From contig NZ_JACHEF010000001.1 in assembly GCF_014207355.1 (NCBI RefSeq), forward strand, positions 1,349,672 to 1,413,671: a stretch of 64,000 bases of DNA, given 5' to 3'. The position numbers and the translations under genes were made by a program. Under the pieces are notes generated by a model, which worked only from the letters and a program-made list of their open reading frames with translations, was not told the origin of the DNA and did no database searches. This stretch comes from Mesorhizobium sangaii. Lineage in GTDB: Bacteria > Pseudomonadota > Alphaproteobacteria > Rhizobiales > Rhizobiaceae. This document shows, piece by piece, positions 34,181-42,144 of this stretch (position 1 is the stretch's first letter; the number at the start of each line of letters is the position of its first letter).

Positions 34181-34969
34181 TCATCCCGCGGCTTGCCCGC
34201 GGATAGCCTTCCTCAACCTTGAGTGTTGCACCGCAGGTTTTGCCTCCGCAACCGCCTCACCACCATCCTGCAACCCAACCCGCAGGGCCGCGCCCGCGAG
34301 GTGGTCGCGCATCGCGGTCTGCGCGGCCTCGGCGTCGCCGGCGCGGATGGCGGCCAGGATGCGCTCGTGCTCGCCGAGCGTGATGCGGGCCATGTCGTCC
34401 GATTTCTGCTGGTTGCCGGCGGCAAGGATGCTCTCGCGAACCCGCTCGGACACGAAGACCAGGAACTGGCCCATATAGGCGTTGCGCGTCGCCTCGGCGA
34501 CGGTGCGGTGGAACTCGAGGTCGCTGCGCAGCCAGGCGACGCTGCCATAGGGTGCCTCGCGCATGCCGGCCAGCGCATCGCCCATCGCGGTGAGATCGGC
34601 TTCGGTGCGCCGCCTTGCGGCAAGGGCGGCCGCCTGCACTTCGAGGATGCCGCGCAGTTCGAACAGGTTGCGGAAGGAGTCGGCGCGCTGCAGCGCCTCG
34701 TAGTCGATGGTCAGCACCGTCGGGTTGGTGCTCTCCACCACGAAGGCGCCGCGCCCCTGCTGCGACCAGATGCGGCCTTCCGAGCGCAGCCGGGCGATCG
34801 CCTCGCGCACGACGTTGCGGCTGACGCCGAACGTGGTCGCCAGCGCCTGCTCGGTCGGCAGCTGGTCGCCGGGCTTCAGGCGCCCCTGTGCGATCTCGCG
34901 CGAGATCGAACTCGCAACCAGGGTTGAGAGGTGCGGACCGCGATTGACCTTGTCGAGCTTCAGCGTCAT
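34181..34969 (-). CDS. FadR-subfamily GntR transcriptional regulator
   Basis: A 262-residue regulator. The winged helix covers about 15-80 (QLPTEQALATTFGVSRNVVR, AIARLRSEGRIWSQQGRGAF), and the FCD ligand domain about 100-235 (LFELRGILEVQAAALAARRR, SDLEFHRTVAEATRNAYMGQ, GEHERILAAIRAGDAEAAQT). The gene starts 7 bp after the FAD dehydrogenase gene on the same strand, so it is probably co-transcribed with it and reports on a hydroxyacid or sugar acid. The candidate operator at 36469 lies in the promoter of this operon. The stop is followed by an SSB-like tail remnant. Confidence 0.88.
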   Translation of the reverse strand: MTLKLDKVNRGPHLSTLVASSISREIAQGRLKPGDQLPTEQALATTFGVSRNVVREAIARLRSEGRIWSQQGRGAFVVESTNPTVLTIDYEALQRADSFRNLFELRGILEVQAAALAARRRTEADLTAMGDALAGMREAPYGSVAWLRSDLEFHRTVAEATRNAYMGQFLVFVSERVRESILAAGNQQKSDDMARITLGEHERILAAIRAGDAEAAQTAMRDHLAGAALRVGLQDGGEAVAEAKPAVQHSRLRKAIRGQAAG

Positions 34970-34976
34970 CGCTCAC

Positions 34977-36416
34977 CTATAGACCATGATTGGCCTTGCT
35001 TGCCAGAATGCGGCCATTGCTCAGGATATGGCGCGGATCGAAGACTTGCTTGATGCCGGTCGCCAGATCAAGCGTCACCGGATCGATCCGGTCGAGGAAA
35101 GCCTTCTGCTTGACCCGGCCGATGCCGTGCTCGGCGCTGATCGAGCCGCCATAGCGGTCGACGACGGCAAAGATCTCGGCCTCCGCCTCCTCGAACAGTT
35201 GCTCCACCGCTTGCGGGTCCATGCCTTCCGGCGGCACGACGTTCAAATGGATGTTGCCGTCGCCGACATGGCCGTAGGTGACGGCGAGCGCGTCGGGGCG
35301 CGCGCGCTGCAATTCGAAGAGCGCATCGGTGACGAAATCGGCGAGTTTGGAGATCGGCACCGAGACGTCGGTGCGCAGATAGCGGCCGCCCCTGCCCTGC
35401 CGCTCGACCATGATCTCGCGATAGAGCCACAGCCGCTCGGCCTGCGCCCGGGTCGAGGCGACGATGCCGTCCTCGACGATATCGGCGACACCGCCGAGAA
35501 AACCCATGAGCATGGCCGACAGGTCGATCAGCCCGCCGGAGGAAACCTCGATCAGCACATAGGCTGGATAGGCTTTTGCCAGCGGATCGGCAAAATCCGC
35601 GCCCTCGCGCATGGTGATCTCGATGCCCTGGCGCAGGATCAGTTCGAAGGCGGTGAGAAGATCGCTGCAGTCGCGCCGCGCCCGCGCATAGAGTGCCATC
35701 GCGTCCTCGACCGAGCGCAGGCCGACCAGCGCCGTCTCGATCTGCGTCGGCTTGGGAAAGAGCTTTAGCGCGGCGGCGGTGACGATGCCGAGCGTGCCTT
35801 CCGAGCCGATGAATATCTGCTTGAGGTCGTAGCCGCGATTGTCCTTGCGCAGCACCTTCAGCCCGTTCCAGATCCGGCCATCGGCCAGCACCACTTCGAG
35901 GCCAAGCACCAGGTCGCGCGTCATGCCGTAGCGCAGCACGTTGAAGCCGCCGGCATTGGTGGCGACGTTGCCGCCGATGCGGCAGCTCCCCTGCGCCCCG
36001 AAGGTGATCGGCAGCAGGCAGTCGCTCTCCCCGGCGGCGCGCTTGGCATCCTCGAGGATGCAGCCGGCCTCGACCACCATGGCGAAGTCGATCGGGCTGA
36101 TCGAGCGGATCCGGTTCATGCGCTCCAGCGAGATGACGACCTCGCCACCATCGGCGGCGACCGCCGCTCCGACGAGGCCGGTCAGGCCGCCTTGCGGCAC
36201 CACCGGAACGCGCTCGGCATGGCAATGCCGCATCAGCGCCGACATCTCCTCGACCGAGGCCGGACGCGCGACCGCCAGCGGGCGGCCGAAATGGTCGCCC
36301 GACCAGTCGCGGCTGTAGCGCGCCAGGTCTTCGTCGCTGGTCAGCAGCCCGCCATCCGGCAGCACGCCGGCAAGGGCCGATAGCAGCGATGCGGAAGTAG
36401 GCGGCACGACATTCAT
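34977..36416 (-). CDS. FAD-linked D-2-hydroxyacid dehydrogenase
   Basis: A 479-residue flavoenzyme of the VAO/PCMH family, GlcD/D-2-hydroxyglutarate dehydrogenase branch, oxidising a D-2-hydroxyacid to a 2-oxoacid and passing electrons to a carrier. The FAD-binding half (about 40-220) has VVPQGGLTGLVGAAVAADGG, GNVATNAGGFNVLRYGMTRD and IFIGSEGTLGIVTAAALKLF. The C-terminal FAD-oxidase domain has YGHVGDGNIHLNVVPPEG (metal/substrate histidines) and SAEHGIGRVKQKAF. The ATG at 36416 is preferred to the open frame up to 36482, because that extension would cover the operator-like site at 36469. No cysteine-rich iron-sulphur partner is encoded beside it. Substrate choice among lactate, glycolate and 2-hydroxyglutarate is open. 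Confidence 0.87.
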   Translation of the reverse strand: MNVVPPTSASLLSALAGVLPDGGLLTSDEDLARYSRDWSGDHFGRPLAVARPASVEEMSALMRHCHAERVPVVPQGGLTGLVGAAVAADGGEVVISLERMNRIRSISPIDFAMVVEAGCILEDAKRAAGESDCLLPITFGAQGSCRIGGNVATNAGGFNVLRYGMTRDLVLGLEVVLADGRIWNGLKVLRKDNRGYDLKQIFIGSEGTLGIVTAAALKLFPKPTQIETALVGLRSVEDAMALYARARRDCSDLLTAFELILRQGIEITMREGADFADPLAKAYPAYVLIEVSSGGLIDLSAMLMGFLGGVADIVEDGIVASTRAQAERLWLYREIMVERQGRGGRYLRTDVSVPISKLADFVTDALFELQRARPDALAVTYGHVGDGNIHLNVVPPEGMDPQAVEQLFEEAEAEIFAVVDRYGGSISAEHGIGRVKQKAFLDRIDPVTLDLATGIKQVFDPRHILSNGRILASKANHGL

Positions 36417-36468
36417 GACCTGGTTCCGGACCCTCTGGGAAAACGACTGGACAACCACCTTGCTTGTC

Positions 36469-36485
36469 GTGTTATCATACAACCC
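36469..36485. promoter_or_regulatory. FadR/GntR-type operator, site B
   Basis: On the minus strand this reads GGGTTGTATGATAACAC, 15 of 17 bases identical to site A at 18292 (GGGTTGTATGACAACCC). It lies between the divergent dehydrogenase (36416) and glyoxalase (36578) starts and so could control both. Confidence 0.55.
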
Positions 36486-36577
36486 TGATTTAGAACATCA
36501 AGCGAGGCCATGTTCCCGCCAGCTGCTTGATGTGGACGGTCAGACCAGCCAATCACCAAATTCGGAGGACTTCCCCA

Positions 36578-36991
36578 ATGAGCGACGCCCCGGGCTTTCG
36601 CTATATGCACACCATGATCAGGGTTCTCGACCTCGACAAGTCGATCGCCTTCTACACCGAGGTTCTCGGCATGACCTTGCTGCGCCGGGAGGACTATCCC
36701 GGCGGCAAGTTCACCAACGCCTTTGTCGGCTATGGGCCGGAGGACAAGGAAGCCGTCGTCGAGCTGACGCTGAACTGGGGACGCGAGGAGCCCTACGAGA
36801 TCGGCACCGGATTCGGCCACCTGGCGCTCGGCGTCAACGACATCTACGCCGTCTGCGCCGAACTGGAAAAGCGCGGCGCCAAGATTCCGCGCAAGCCCGG
36901 GCCGATGCAGCACGGCACCACCCACATCGCTTTCGTCGAGGACCCGGACGGCTACAAGATCGAGCTGATCGGTCTCGACACGATGCAATGA
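36578..36991 (+). CDS. gloA: Lactoylglutathione lyase (glyoxalase I)
   Basis: A 137-residue metalloenzyme converting the methylglyoxal-glutathione hemithioacetal to lactoylglutathione. The bacterial GloA pattern is complete: FRYMHTMIRVLDLDKSIAFY (metal His), LGMTLLRREDYPGGKFTNAF, EAVVELTLNWGREEPYEIGT (metal Glu), GFGHLALGVNDIYA (metal His) and DPDGYKIELIG (metal Glu). The ATG at 36578 has GGAGGA 8 bases upstream. It is divergent from the FAD dehydrogenase and may detoxify methylglyoxal formed during sugar breakdown, or act on a related adduct. D-lactate released later by glyoxalase II could feed the neighbouring dehydrogenase (inference). Confidence 0.92.
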   Translation: MSDAPGFRYMHTMIRVLDLDKSIAFYTEVLGMTLLRREDYPGGKFTNAFVGYGPEDKEAVVELTLNWGREEPYEIGTGFGHLALGVNDIYAVCAELEKRGAKIPRKPGPMQHGTTHIAFVEDPDGYKIELIGLDTMQ

Positions 36992-37002
36992 CCTGAGCGG
37001 GC

Positions 37003-37032
37003 GGGGCCGCATCGCGCCTTCGATGCGACCCC
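37003..37032. terminator. Hairpin between convergent glyoxalase and permease genes
   Basis: GGGG-C-CGCATCG, loop CGCCTT, CGATGCG-A-CCCC: a 7-bp perfect stem extended by four GC pairs after one mismatch. It lies 11 bp beyond the glyoxalase stop and could end transcripts from both sides. There is no T-run. Confidence 0.5.
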
Positions 37033-37074
37033 GTCCGGTCCGCGCTTGCTCGGGAGGCGGTGCGGATGGATCTG

Positions 37075-38043
37075 TCACTTGATGACCGCGATCTTGCTGC
37101 GGTCGATGGTGATGGCGACGGCGGCGATGAGCACCGCGCCGAACACCATGTTTTCCAGGAAGATGTTGACGCCGACGAAGGTCATGCCGATGCGCACGAT
37201 CGAGATGATCAGCGCGCCGACCGCCGTGCGCGCGACGCCGCCCAGCCCGCCGGTGATGGCGGTGCCGCCGACGATGACGGCGGCAATGGCCGGCAGCAGC
37301 AGCTGGTTGGCCAGAACCGGCGAGCCGCTCGACAGCCTCGCCGCCAATACCACGCCGGCGATTGCGGCAAGCATGCCGGAGGCGGCGAAGGCAATGATCT
37401 TGGTGCGGTCGACATTGATGCCCGCCGCCCAGGCGGCCGGCTCACCGGCGCCGACGGCGATCGCCTGGCGGCCAAAGCGCGTGTAGCGCAGCGCCAGGAA
37501 GCTGGCGATGCCGATAACCGCCGAAATCAGCACCACCACCGGCAGGCCGGCGACCGTGGCGTTGATCCAGGCGGTGTTTTCGCGGCCACCTTCCTCGATG
37601 GTGATGGCGCGGCCGTCCGACACCCACAGCGCGATGCCGGTGACCACGCCGCCGGTGGCGAGCGTCGCCACAAAGGACGGAACGCGCAGCTTGACATGGA
37701 CGATGCCGCTCAAGGTGCCGAAGGCGAGCCCGGACAGGATCGCCACCGGGAAAGCGGCCAGCCCAAGCGAGGGCAGCAGCTGCGCCAGGATGACGCTGGC
37801 CAGCGAGGCGACCGCCTGGATCGACAGGTCGATGCCGCCGAGCAGGATGGCGAACGTCACGCCGGTCGCCAGGATGAACAGCACGGCGGTGTTGGCGAAC
37901 AGAAGCGCCACGGTTTCGCCGGTGAGAAAACCGGGCGCGGCGATCTCGATGATCAACAGCAGGGCGACAAGCAGGACCAGCGGAATGGCGCCTTGCGTCC
38001 ACTTGCCTTCGAAGATGCGCCGCAGCGATAAAGCTTCATTCAT
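37075..38043 (-). CDS. Ribose-type ABC permease (second permease of importer 1)
   Basis: A 322-residue RbsC-family inner-membrane permease with about nine hydrophobic helices. Family stretches are FILATGVTFAILLGGIDLSI, VPSFVATLATGGVVTGIALW, FGRQAIAVGAGEPAAWAAGI with NVDRTKI, and AIAAVIVGGTAITGGLGG. GAGG lies before the ATG at 38043. It is the last gene of the importer operon read from 41931 downward, separated from the ATPase gene by a 141-bp inverted-repeat element. The operon therefore encodes two different permeases, which probably form a heterodimer. Confidence 0.88.
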   Translation of the reverse strand: MNEALSLRRIFEGKWTQGAIPLVLLVALLLIIEIAAPGFLTGETVALLFANTAVLFILATGVTFAILLGGIDLSIQAVASLASVILAQLLPSLGLAAFPVAILSGLAFGTLSGIVHVKLRVPSFVATLATGGVVTGIALWVSDGRAITIEEGGRENTAWINATVAGLPVVVLISAVIGIASFLALRYTRFGRQAIAVGAGEPAAWAAGINVDRTKIIAFAASGMLAAIAGVVLAARLSSGSPVLANQLLLPAIAAVIVGGTAITGGLGGVARTAVGALIISIVRIGMTFVGVNIFLENMVFGAVLIAAVAITIDRSKIAVIK

Positions 38044-38055
38044 CGGCCTGCCTCA

Positions 38056-38196
38056 GAGACTGTTTCGAAACTCGCTCTGGCGAGTCATATGATGGTGGTT
38101 TCGAGAACCGGGGCGCAGCGGACGTTGGTCCGTGAGCACCGGAAGCGCAGAAAACGCCTTCAGATGGCGGCCGGAGTAGAGTTTCCAAACGGTCTC
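38056..38196. repeat. MITE/RIME-like element with terminal inverted repeats
   Basis: A 141-bp unit begins GAGACTGTTTCGAAACTC and ends GAGTTTCCAAACGGTCTC. The ends are inverted copies with 16 of 18 matches. Inside is a further small hairpin, CTCGC-TCTG-GCGAG. It has no coding capacity and fills the gap inside an operon, ending exactly next to the ATPase stop codon (38197). It resembles rhizobial intergenic palindromic elements. It could be transcribed into an mRNA hairpin that lowers expression of the permease gene behind it. Confidence 0.7.
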
Positions 38197-39708
38197 TCAT
38201 ACCATCGCCCGCAACAGTTCCACCTGGTTCGGCTTGTTGCCCGGGCTGGCGTCGAAGCGCGCCGTGATCTCGCCGTCGCGCATCACCAGGACCTGGTGCG
38301 ACAGGCCGATGGTCTCCTCCAGCGTGTCGGAAATCAAAAGGATCGCCACGCCTTGCGCGGAGAGATCGCGGACCAGTTCGTAGACCTCCTCCTTGGCGCC
38401 GACATCGAGGCCGCGCGTCGGATGGTCTAGCACGAGGATGCGCGAGCCCGCCGTCATCCAGCGCGCCAGCACCACCTTCTGCTGGTTGCCGCCGCTGAGC
38501 TTGCGGCAGGCGGCATCGGGGCCCGGCGCCTTGATGCGCAGCCGCTTGATCCAGTCGGCTGCGAGCCGGCGCTCCTTGCCATAGTCGATGGCGCCATGGC
38601 GCATGACGCTCGACAAATCGGCCAGCGAAATGTTCTCGGCGATCGACAGGAACATCACCAGCCCTTCGAGCCTGCGCTCGCGCGGCACATAGCCGATACC
38701 CCTGCGCACCGCGGGTTCCGGCGAGGCGAAACGCACCGCGTCGCCGGCGATCTTCATTTCGCCGGCATCGTGCTGGAGGAAGCCGCCGATGGTGCGCGTC
38801 ACCTCCTCGCGACCGGAGCCGACGACGCCGGCGATGCCGACGATCTCGCCGGCCCTGATCTTGAGGTCGACGCCATGATAGGCGCCGCCCGCCCCCAGCC
38901 CCTTTGCCTCGACCATGACCGTCTCGCGCGGCGCCTGCTGGCGGGCCTCGCGGTAATATTCCGCCTGCAGGCCGCGCCCGACCATGATCTCGTGCAGTTC
39001 CGGCGCGGTGACATCAGCCGCGCGATGCTCGGCGACGACCGCACCGTCCTTCATCGTGTAGACGCGGTCGGAGATTGCAAGCACCTCGTCGAGACGGTGC
39101 GAGACGAAGACGAAGCTGGCGCGCGATTTGAGCGAGCGCACGCGCGCGAACAGCACCTCGATATCGGCGGCGTTGAGCACCGAGGTCGGCTCGTCGAGCA
39201 GGATGAGCAGCTGCCGCTCGACCACTTCCTCAAGCGTCAGCGCCTTGGCCAGCTCGACCATCTGGCGCGCGGCGAAGGTCAGCTCGGAGGTGCGCGCGGT
39301 GACGTCGATGTCGATGCCGATCTTGGCCAGCTGGCGCCGCGCCGCCGCGTTCATGGCGCGCCAGTTGACGATGCCGAAGCGGGTGAAGCGGTCTTCCTCG
39401 CCGAGATAGATGTTTTCGGCGACCGTCAAATTGAGCACCAGCGACTGTTCCTGGAACACCATGCCGATGCCATGCCGGGCCGCATCGCGCGGACTGCGCA
39501 TGCGCAGCTGGTCGCCGTCGAGGGTGAGGCTGCCGCCGTCCGGGCGGTAGCTGCCGGCCAGCACCCGCATCAGCGTCGACTTGCCGGCGCCGTTCTCGCC
39601 GATCAGCCCGACCACCTCGTTCGGCCGGACCGCGATCGAGACGTCGCGCAGGGCCCGGACGCCAGGAAAATTCTTGATGATGCCGGAAGCGCTCAGCATG
39701 GCGGTCAC
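38197..39708 (-). CDS. Ribose-type ABC ATPase with two nucleotide-binding domains
   Basis: A 503-residue RbsA/MglA-type ATPase. The N-terminal domain has Walker A GLIGENGAGKSTLMRVLAGS, a relaxed signature LTFAARQMVELAKAL and Walker B LLILLDEPTSVLN. The C-terminal domain has the usual degenerate Walker A GIAGVVGSGREEVTRTIGGF, a good signature KLSGGNQQKVVLARWM and RILVLDHPTRGLDVGAKEEV. One domain hydrolysing and one mainly regulatory is normal for this family. Its start overlaps the stop of the upstream permease (39705-39708). Confidence 0.92.
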   Translation of the reverse strand: MTAMLSASGIIKNFPGVRALRDVSIAVRPNEVVGLIGENGAGKSTLMRVLAGSYRPDGGSLTLDGDQLRMRSPRDAARHGIGMVFQEQSLVLNLTVAENIYLGEEDRFTRFGIVNWRAMNAAARRQLAKIGIDIDVTARTSELTFAARQMVELAKALTLEEVVERQLLILLDEPTSVLNAADIEVLFARVRSLKSRASFVFVSHRLDEVLAISDRVYTMKDGAVVAEHRAADVTAPELHEIMVGRGLQAEYYREARQQAPRETVMVEAKGLGAGGAYHGVDLKIRAGEIVGIAGVVGSGREEVTRTIGGFLQHDAGEMKIAGDAVRFASPEPAVRRGIGYVPRERRLEGLVMFLSIAENISLADLSSVMRHGAIDYGKERRLAADWIKRLRIKAPGPDAACRKLSGGNQQKVVLARWMTAGSRILVLDHPTRGLDVGAKEEVYELVRDLSAQGVAILLISDTLEETIGLSHQVLVMRDGEITARFDASPGNKPNQVELLRAMV

Positions 39709-40688
39709 TTGACTATCCTGAGGCGGACGCGGTCGAGCGACAGCGCCACCGCGGCGATGATCATCAGGCCCTGCACCGTCTGCTGGATGTAGGGCGAAAT
39801 GCCGAGCAGGATCATGCCGTTGGCGAGCACGGTGACGATCAGCACGCCGATCAGCGTGTTGACGACGCCGCCTTCGCCGCCGGTCAAGGCCGTGCCGCCG
39901 ACGACGACGGCGGTGACCGCGGCAAACAGCCGGCCGTCGCCGATGACGGCGTGCGACTGACCGAGTTGTGCTGCGGCAAGCACACCGGCAATGCCGAAGA
40001 AGAAGCCGGCGAGCGCGAAGGCGGTGACGCGCACGCGAACCACGTTGACGCCGGAAAGCTTGGCGACGTCCTCGTCACCGCCGATGGCCAGGATGTGGCG
40101 GCCAAGCTTGGTGTGATACTGGATGACTGCGGCGAGCAGGAATGCCCCGGTGGCGACCCACACCGCCAGCGGCAGGCCGAGGAAGCGGGTCAGCGCCAGG
40201 TCGCGGATCGAGGCGTCGTTGAGACGGATCGCCGAACCGCCGAGCATATAGACCGACAGGCCGAGGCCGATGAACCACATGCCAAGCGTGGCCATGAAGG
40301 ATGGGATGCGCAGCATGGTCTGGACGAGACCGCTGACGAAACCCATGGCGGTGCCGGCGACGATCGCGGCCAGCACCGCCCACCAGCCATAGTCGTTGCC
40401 ATTGCTGTCATTGGCGGCGAGCAGCACCACCACCATCGCCGATACCGACAGCGTGCCCTCGACCGAGAGGTCGATGCTGCCCATCAGGATGATGAAGGTC
40501 AGCCCCATGGCCAGCGTCAGCGGCACGGCGGCGGAGTTGGCGAGGCGCACCAGGTTGCGCAGCTCGATGAAATTGGGATTGGCGATGGCGATCAGCAAGC
40601 ACAGCACGACCAGCACCGCCAGCGGCGCCAGGCTGCGCCAGCGCCTGCCGCCGAACACGGCGGCGATGCGGCCGGGGAGAAATGTCAT
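39705..40688 (-). CDS. Ribose-type ABC permease (first permease of importer 1)
   Basis: A 327-residue RbsC-type permease. The ATG at 40688 gives MTFLPGRIAAVFGGRRW; an in-frame TTG at 40745 would add 19 hydrophilic residues. Typical stretches are PLTLAMGLTFIILMGSIDLS, RIPSFMATLGMWFIGLGLSV, GRHILAIGGDEDVAKLSGVN and TAVVVGGTALTGGEGGVVNT. It is translationally coupled to the ATPase gene behind it and follows the binding-protein gene after 160 bp that contain a hairpin. Confidence 0.88.
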   Translation of the reverse strand: MTFLPGRIAAVFGGRRWRSLAPLAVLVVLCLLIAIANPNFIELRNLVRLANSAAVPLTLAMGLTFIILMGSIDLSVEGTLSVSAMVVVLLAANDSNGNDYGWWAVLAAIVAGTAMGFVSGLVQTMLRIPSFMATLGMWFIGLGLSVYMLGGSAIRLNDASIRDLALTRFLGLPLAVWVATGAFLLAAVIQYHTKLGRHILAIGGDEDVAKLSGVNVVRVRVTAFALAGFFFGIAGVLAAAQLGQSHAVIGDGRLFAAVTAVVVGGTALTGGEGGVVNTLIGVLIVTVLANGMILLGISPYIQQTVQGLMIIAAVALSLDRVRLRIVK

Positions 40689-40810
40689 AAGCGTCGTCCG
40701 CTCGATGTCCGAAACGGACTTCAGGGGTTCTGTATGGATTGTCAAGAAACCGCTTCCCGTCTGCTGATGACCATCGCCGGGCGGGTACGATGCACGACGA
40801 ACTGTAAAGG

Positions 40811-40843
40811 GGAGCGGGCCGCCAGGGAGCAGCAGCCCGCCCC
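40811..40843 (-). terminator. Hairpin after binding-protein gene of importer 1
   Basis: On the minus strand GGGGCGGGC pairs with GCCCGCTCC (8 of 9 positions), only 5 bases after the binding-protein stop. There is no T-run. It probably protects the binding-protein mRNA and reduces read-through into the permease gene. Confidence 0.5.
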
Positions 40844-40848
40844 GGCGG

Positions 40849-41931
40849 TCAGGTCCGGATGGCTCCGGTCACCCGACCCCAAAGATCGTTCCAGTCGATC
40901 TCCGGTTTGGCGTCGACATTGGTCTTGTAATATTCCTCGACATTGTCGTGCGAGATCAGCACCGCCTTGCCGTAGAATTCGCGGTGTTCCGGCGGTTCCT
41001 TGACCGGGTCGAACTTGCCGATCTTGGCGTTGTAGCCGATGGCCAGTCCCATGCCGCCCTGCCAGAACGGATCCGAGGTGACGGTGCAGGCGAACTCGCC
41101 GGTGCGCACCGCGTCGACCGCCGTCTTGATGCCGTCGACGCCGACGATCGGCACCTTGCCGGCGAGGTTTTCGGCGCGCAGCGCCTCGAGCGCGCCGGAG
41201 CCCATGTCGTCATTGGCGGCCCAGATGCCCTTGATGTCGTCACCGAAGCGGGTGAGCAAATTGCCCATCAGGTCGAAGGCTTCGGTCGATTTCCAGTTGG
41301 CGACCTGGAAGTCGAGCAGCTTGATGTCGGGATTGGCGGCAAGGGCCGCGTCGAGACCCTTCTTGCGCTCGATCGCCGCCGTGGTCGAGATCAGGCCGCC
41401 GAGGGCGACGATGCCACCCTTGCCGCCGATGGTCTTGAACAGGATCTCGGCGATGGTCTTGCCGCTTGCGATGCCGTCGAACTCGATGTGGGAAACATAG
41501 TTCGGGTTGAAGTCCTTCGGATGCAGATCCGCCGGCTTGTTCCACTGCGTCACCACATAGGCGCCGGCCTTGGCACAGGCCTCGACGATCGGGCGTGCAT
41601 CAGGCGTGTCGTTGGGATCGGAATTGAGCACCATGTTGCCGCCGGTCTTGGCCAGCATCGCCTTGATGTCGGCGATGCCTTTCTCGCTGTTGCCTTCCGA
41701 AACCAGCGTGACGTGTTCGAGACCGGCCCATTTGGCGTAGGCCTCGGCGCCGGTCTTCCACACCGCGTGATAGGGGTTGGACAACGAGCGGATCGACGTC
41801 ACCAAAGTCGGCTTTTCCTGCGCGCGCAAAACTTTTGGCATGGCGAGCGCCGCCATTCCTGCGGTGGCGCCCATCATCAGCGTCCGGCGGCTGACTGCGC
41901 CGGAAAGCGTTAAACTTGTCCTGTCCTTCAT
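40849..41931 (-). CDS. Sugar-type ABC substrate-binding protein (importer 1)
   Basis: A 360-residue periplasmic receptor of the ribose/galactose class. The N-terminus has SRRTLMMGATAGMAALAMP ending LRAQE, a twin-arginine-like signal. The mature part has the type I fold, beginning TLVTSIRSLSNPYHAVWKTG with GIADIKAMLAKTGGNMVLNS, and a hinge region IWAANDDMGSGALEALRA with VPIVGVDGIKTAVDAV. The ligand is unknown; nearby oxidoreductases suggest a sugar, polyol or sugar acid. It is the first gene of a minus-strand operon of binding protein, permease, ATPase and permease, and is divergent from the GMC oxidoreductase with operator site C between. Confidence 0.87.
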   Translation of the reverse strand: MKDRTSLTLSGAVSRRTLMMGATAGMAALAMPKVLRAQEKPTLVTSIRSLSNPYHAVWKTGAEAYAKWAGLEHVTLVSEGNSEKGIADIKAMLAKTGGNMVLNSDPNDTPDARPIVEACAKAGAYVVTQWNKPADLHPKDFNPNYVSHIEFDGIASGKTIAEILFKTIGGKGGIVALGGLISTTAAIERKKGLDAALAANPDIKLLDFQVANWKSTEAFDLMGNLLTRFGDDIKGIWAANDDMGSGALEALRAENLAGKVPIVGVDGIKTAVDAVRTGEFACTVTSDPFWQGGMGLAIGYNAKIGKFDPVKEPPEHREFYGKAVLISHDNVEEYYKTNVDAKPEIDWNDLWGRVTGAIRT

Positions 41932-42023
41932 TTATCGAACCTCCCGATTGAATTCCGTTTCCCGCCCGGCGGCTTGCGCGGGGAGCGCGGCCGGGCCTCC
42001 GATCGACGGGTTGCCAAGCTCCT

Positions 42024-42040
42024 CACTTGTACGACAACCC
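42024..42040. promoter_or_regulatory. FadR/GntR-type operator, site C
   Basis: CACTTGTACGACAACCC contains the core TTGTACGACAA and shares 13 of 17 bases with site A. It lies between the divergent starts at 41931 (binding protein) and 42145 (GMC oxidoreductase), nearer the former. Confidence 0.5.
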
Positions 42041-42144
42041 TTCAACACGGCAACCATACCCTTTCTCTTGACGCGGCACAAGGGACTTGAGATCGTCGCG
42101 CACACGAGGCTGCCGCAATCTGTGGCCGTGGCATCGGAGGAAAA

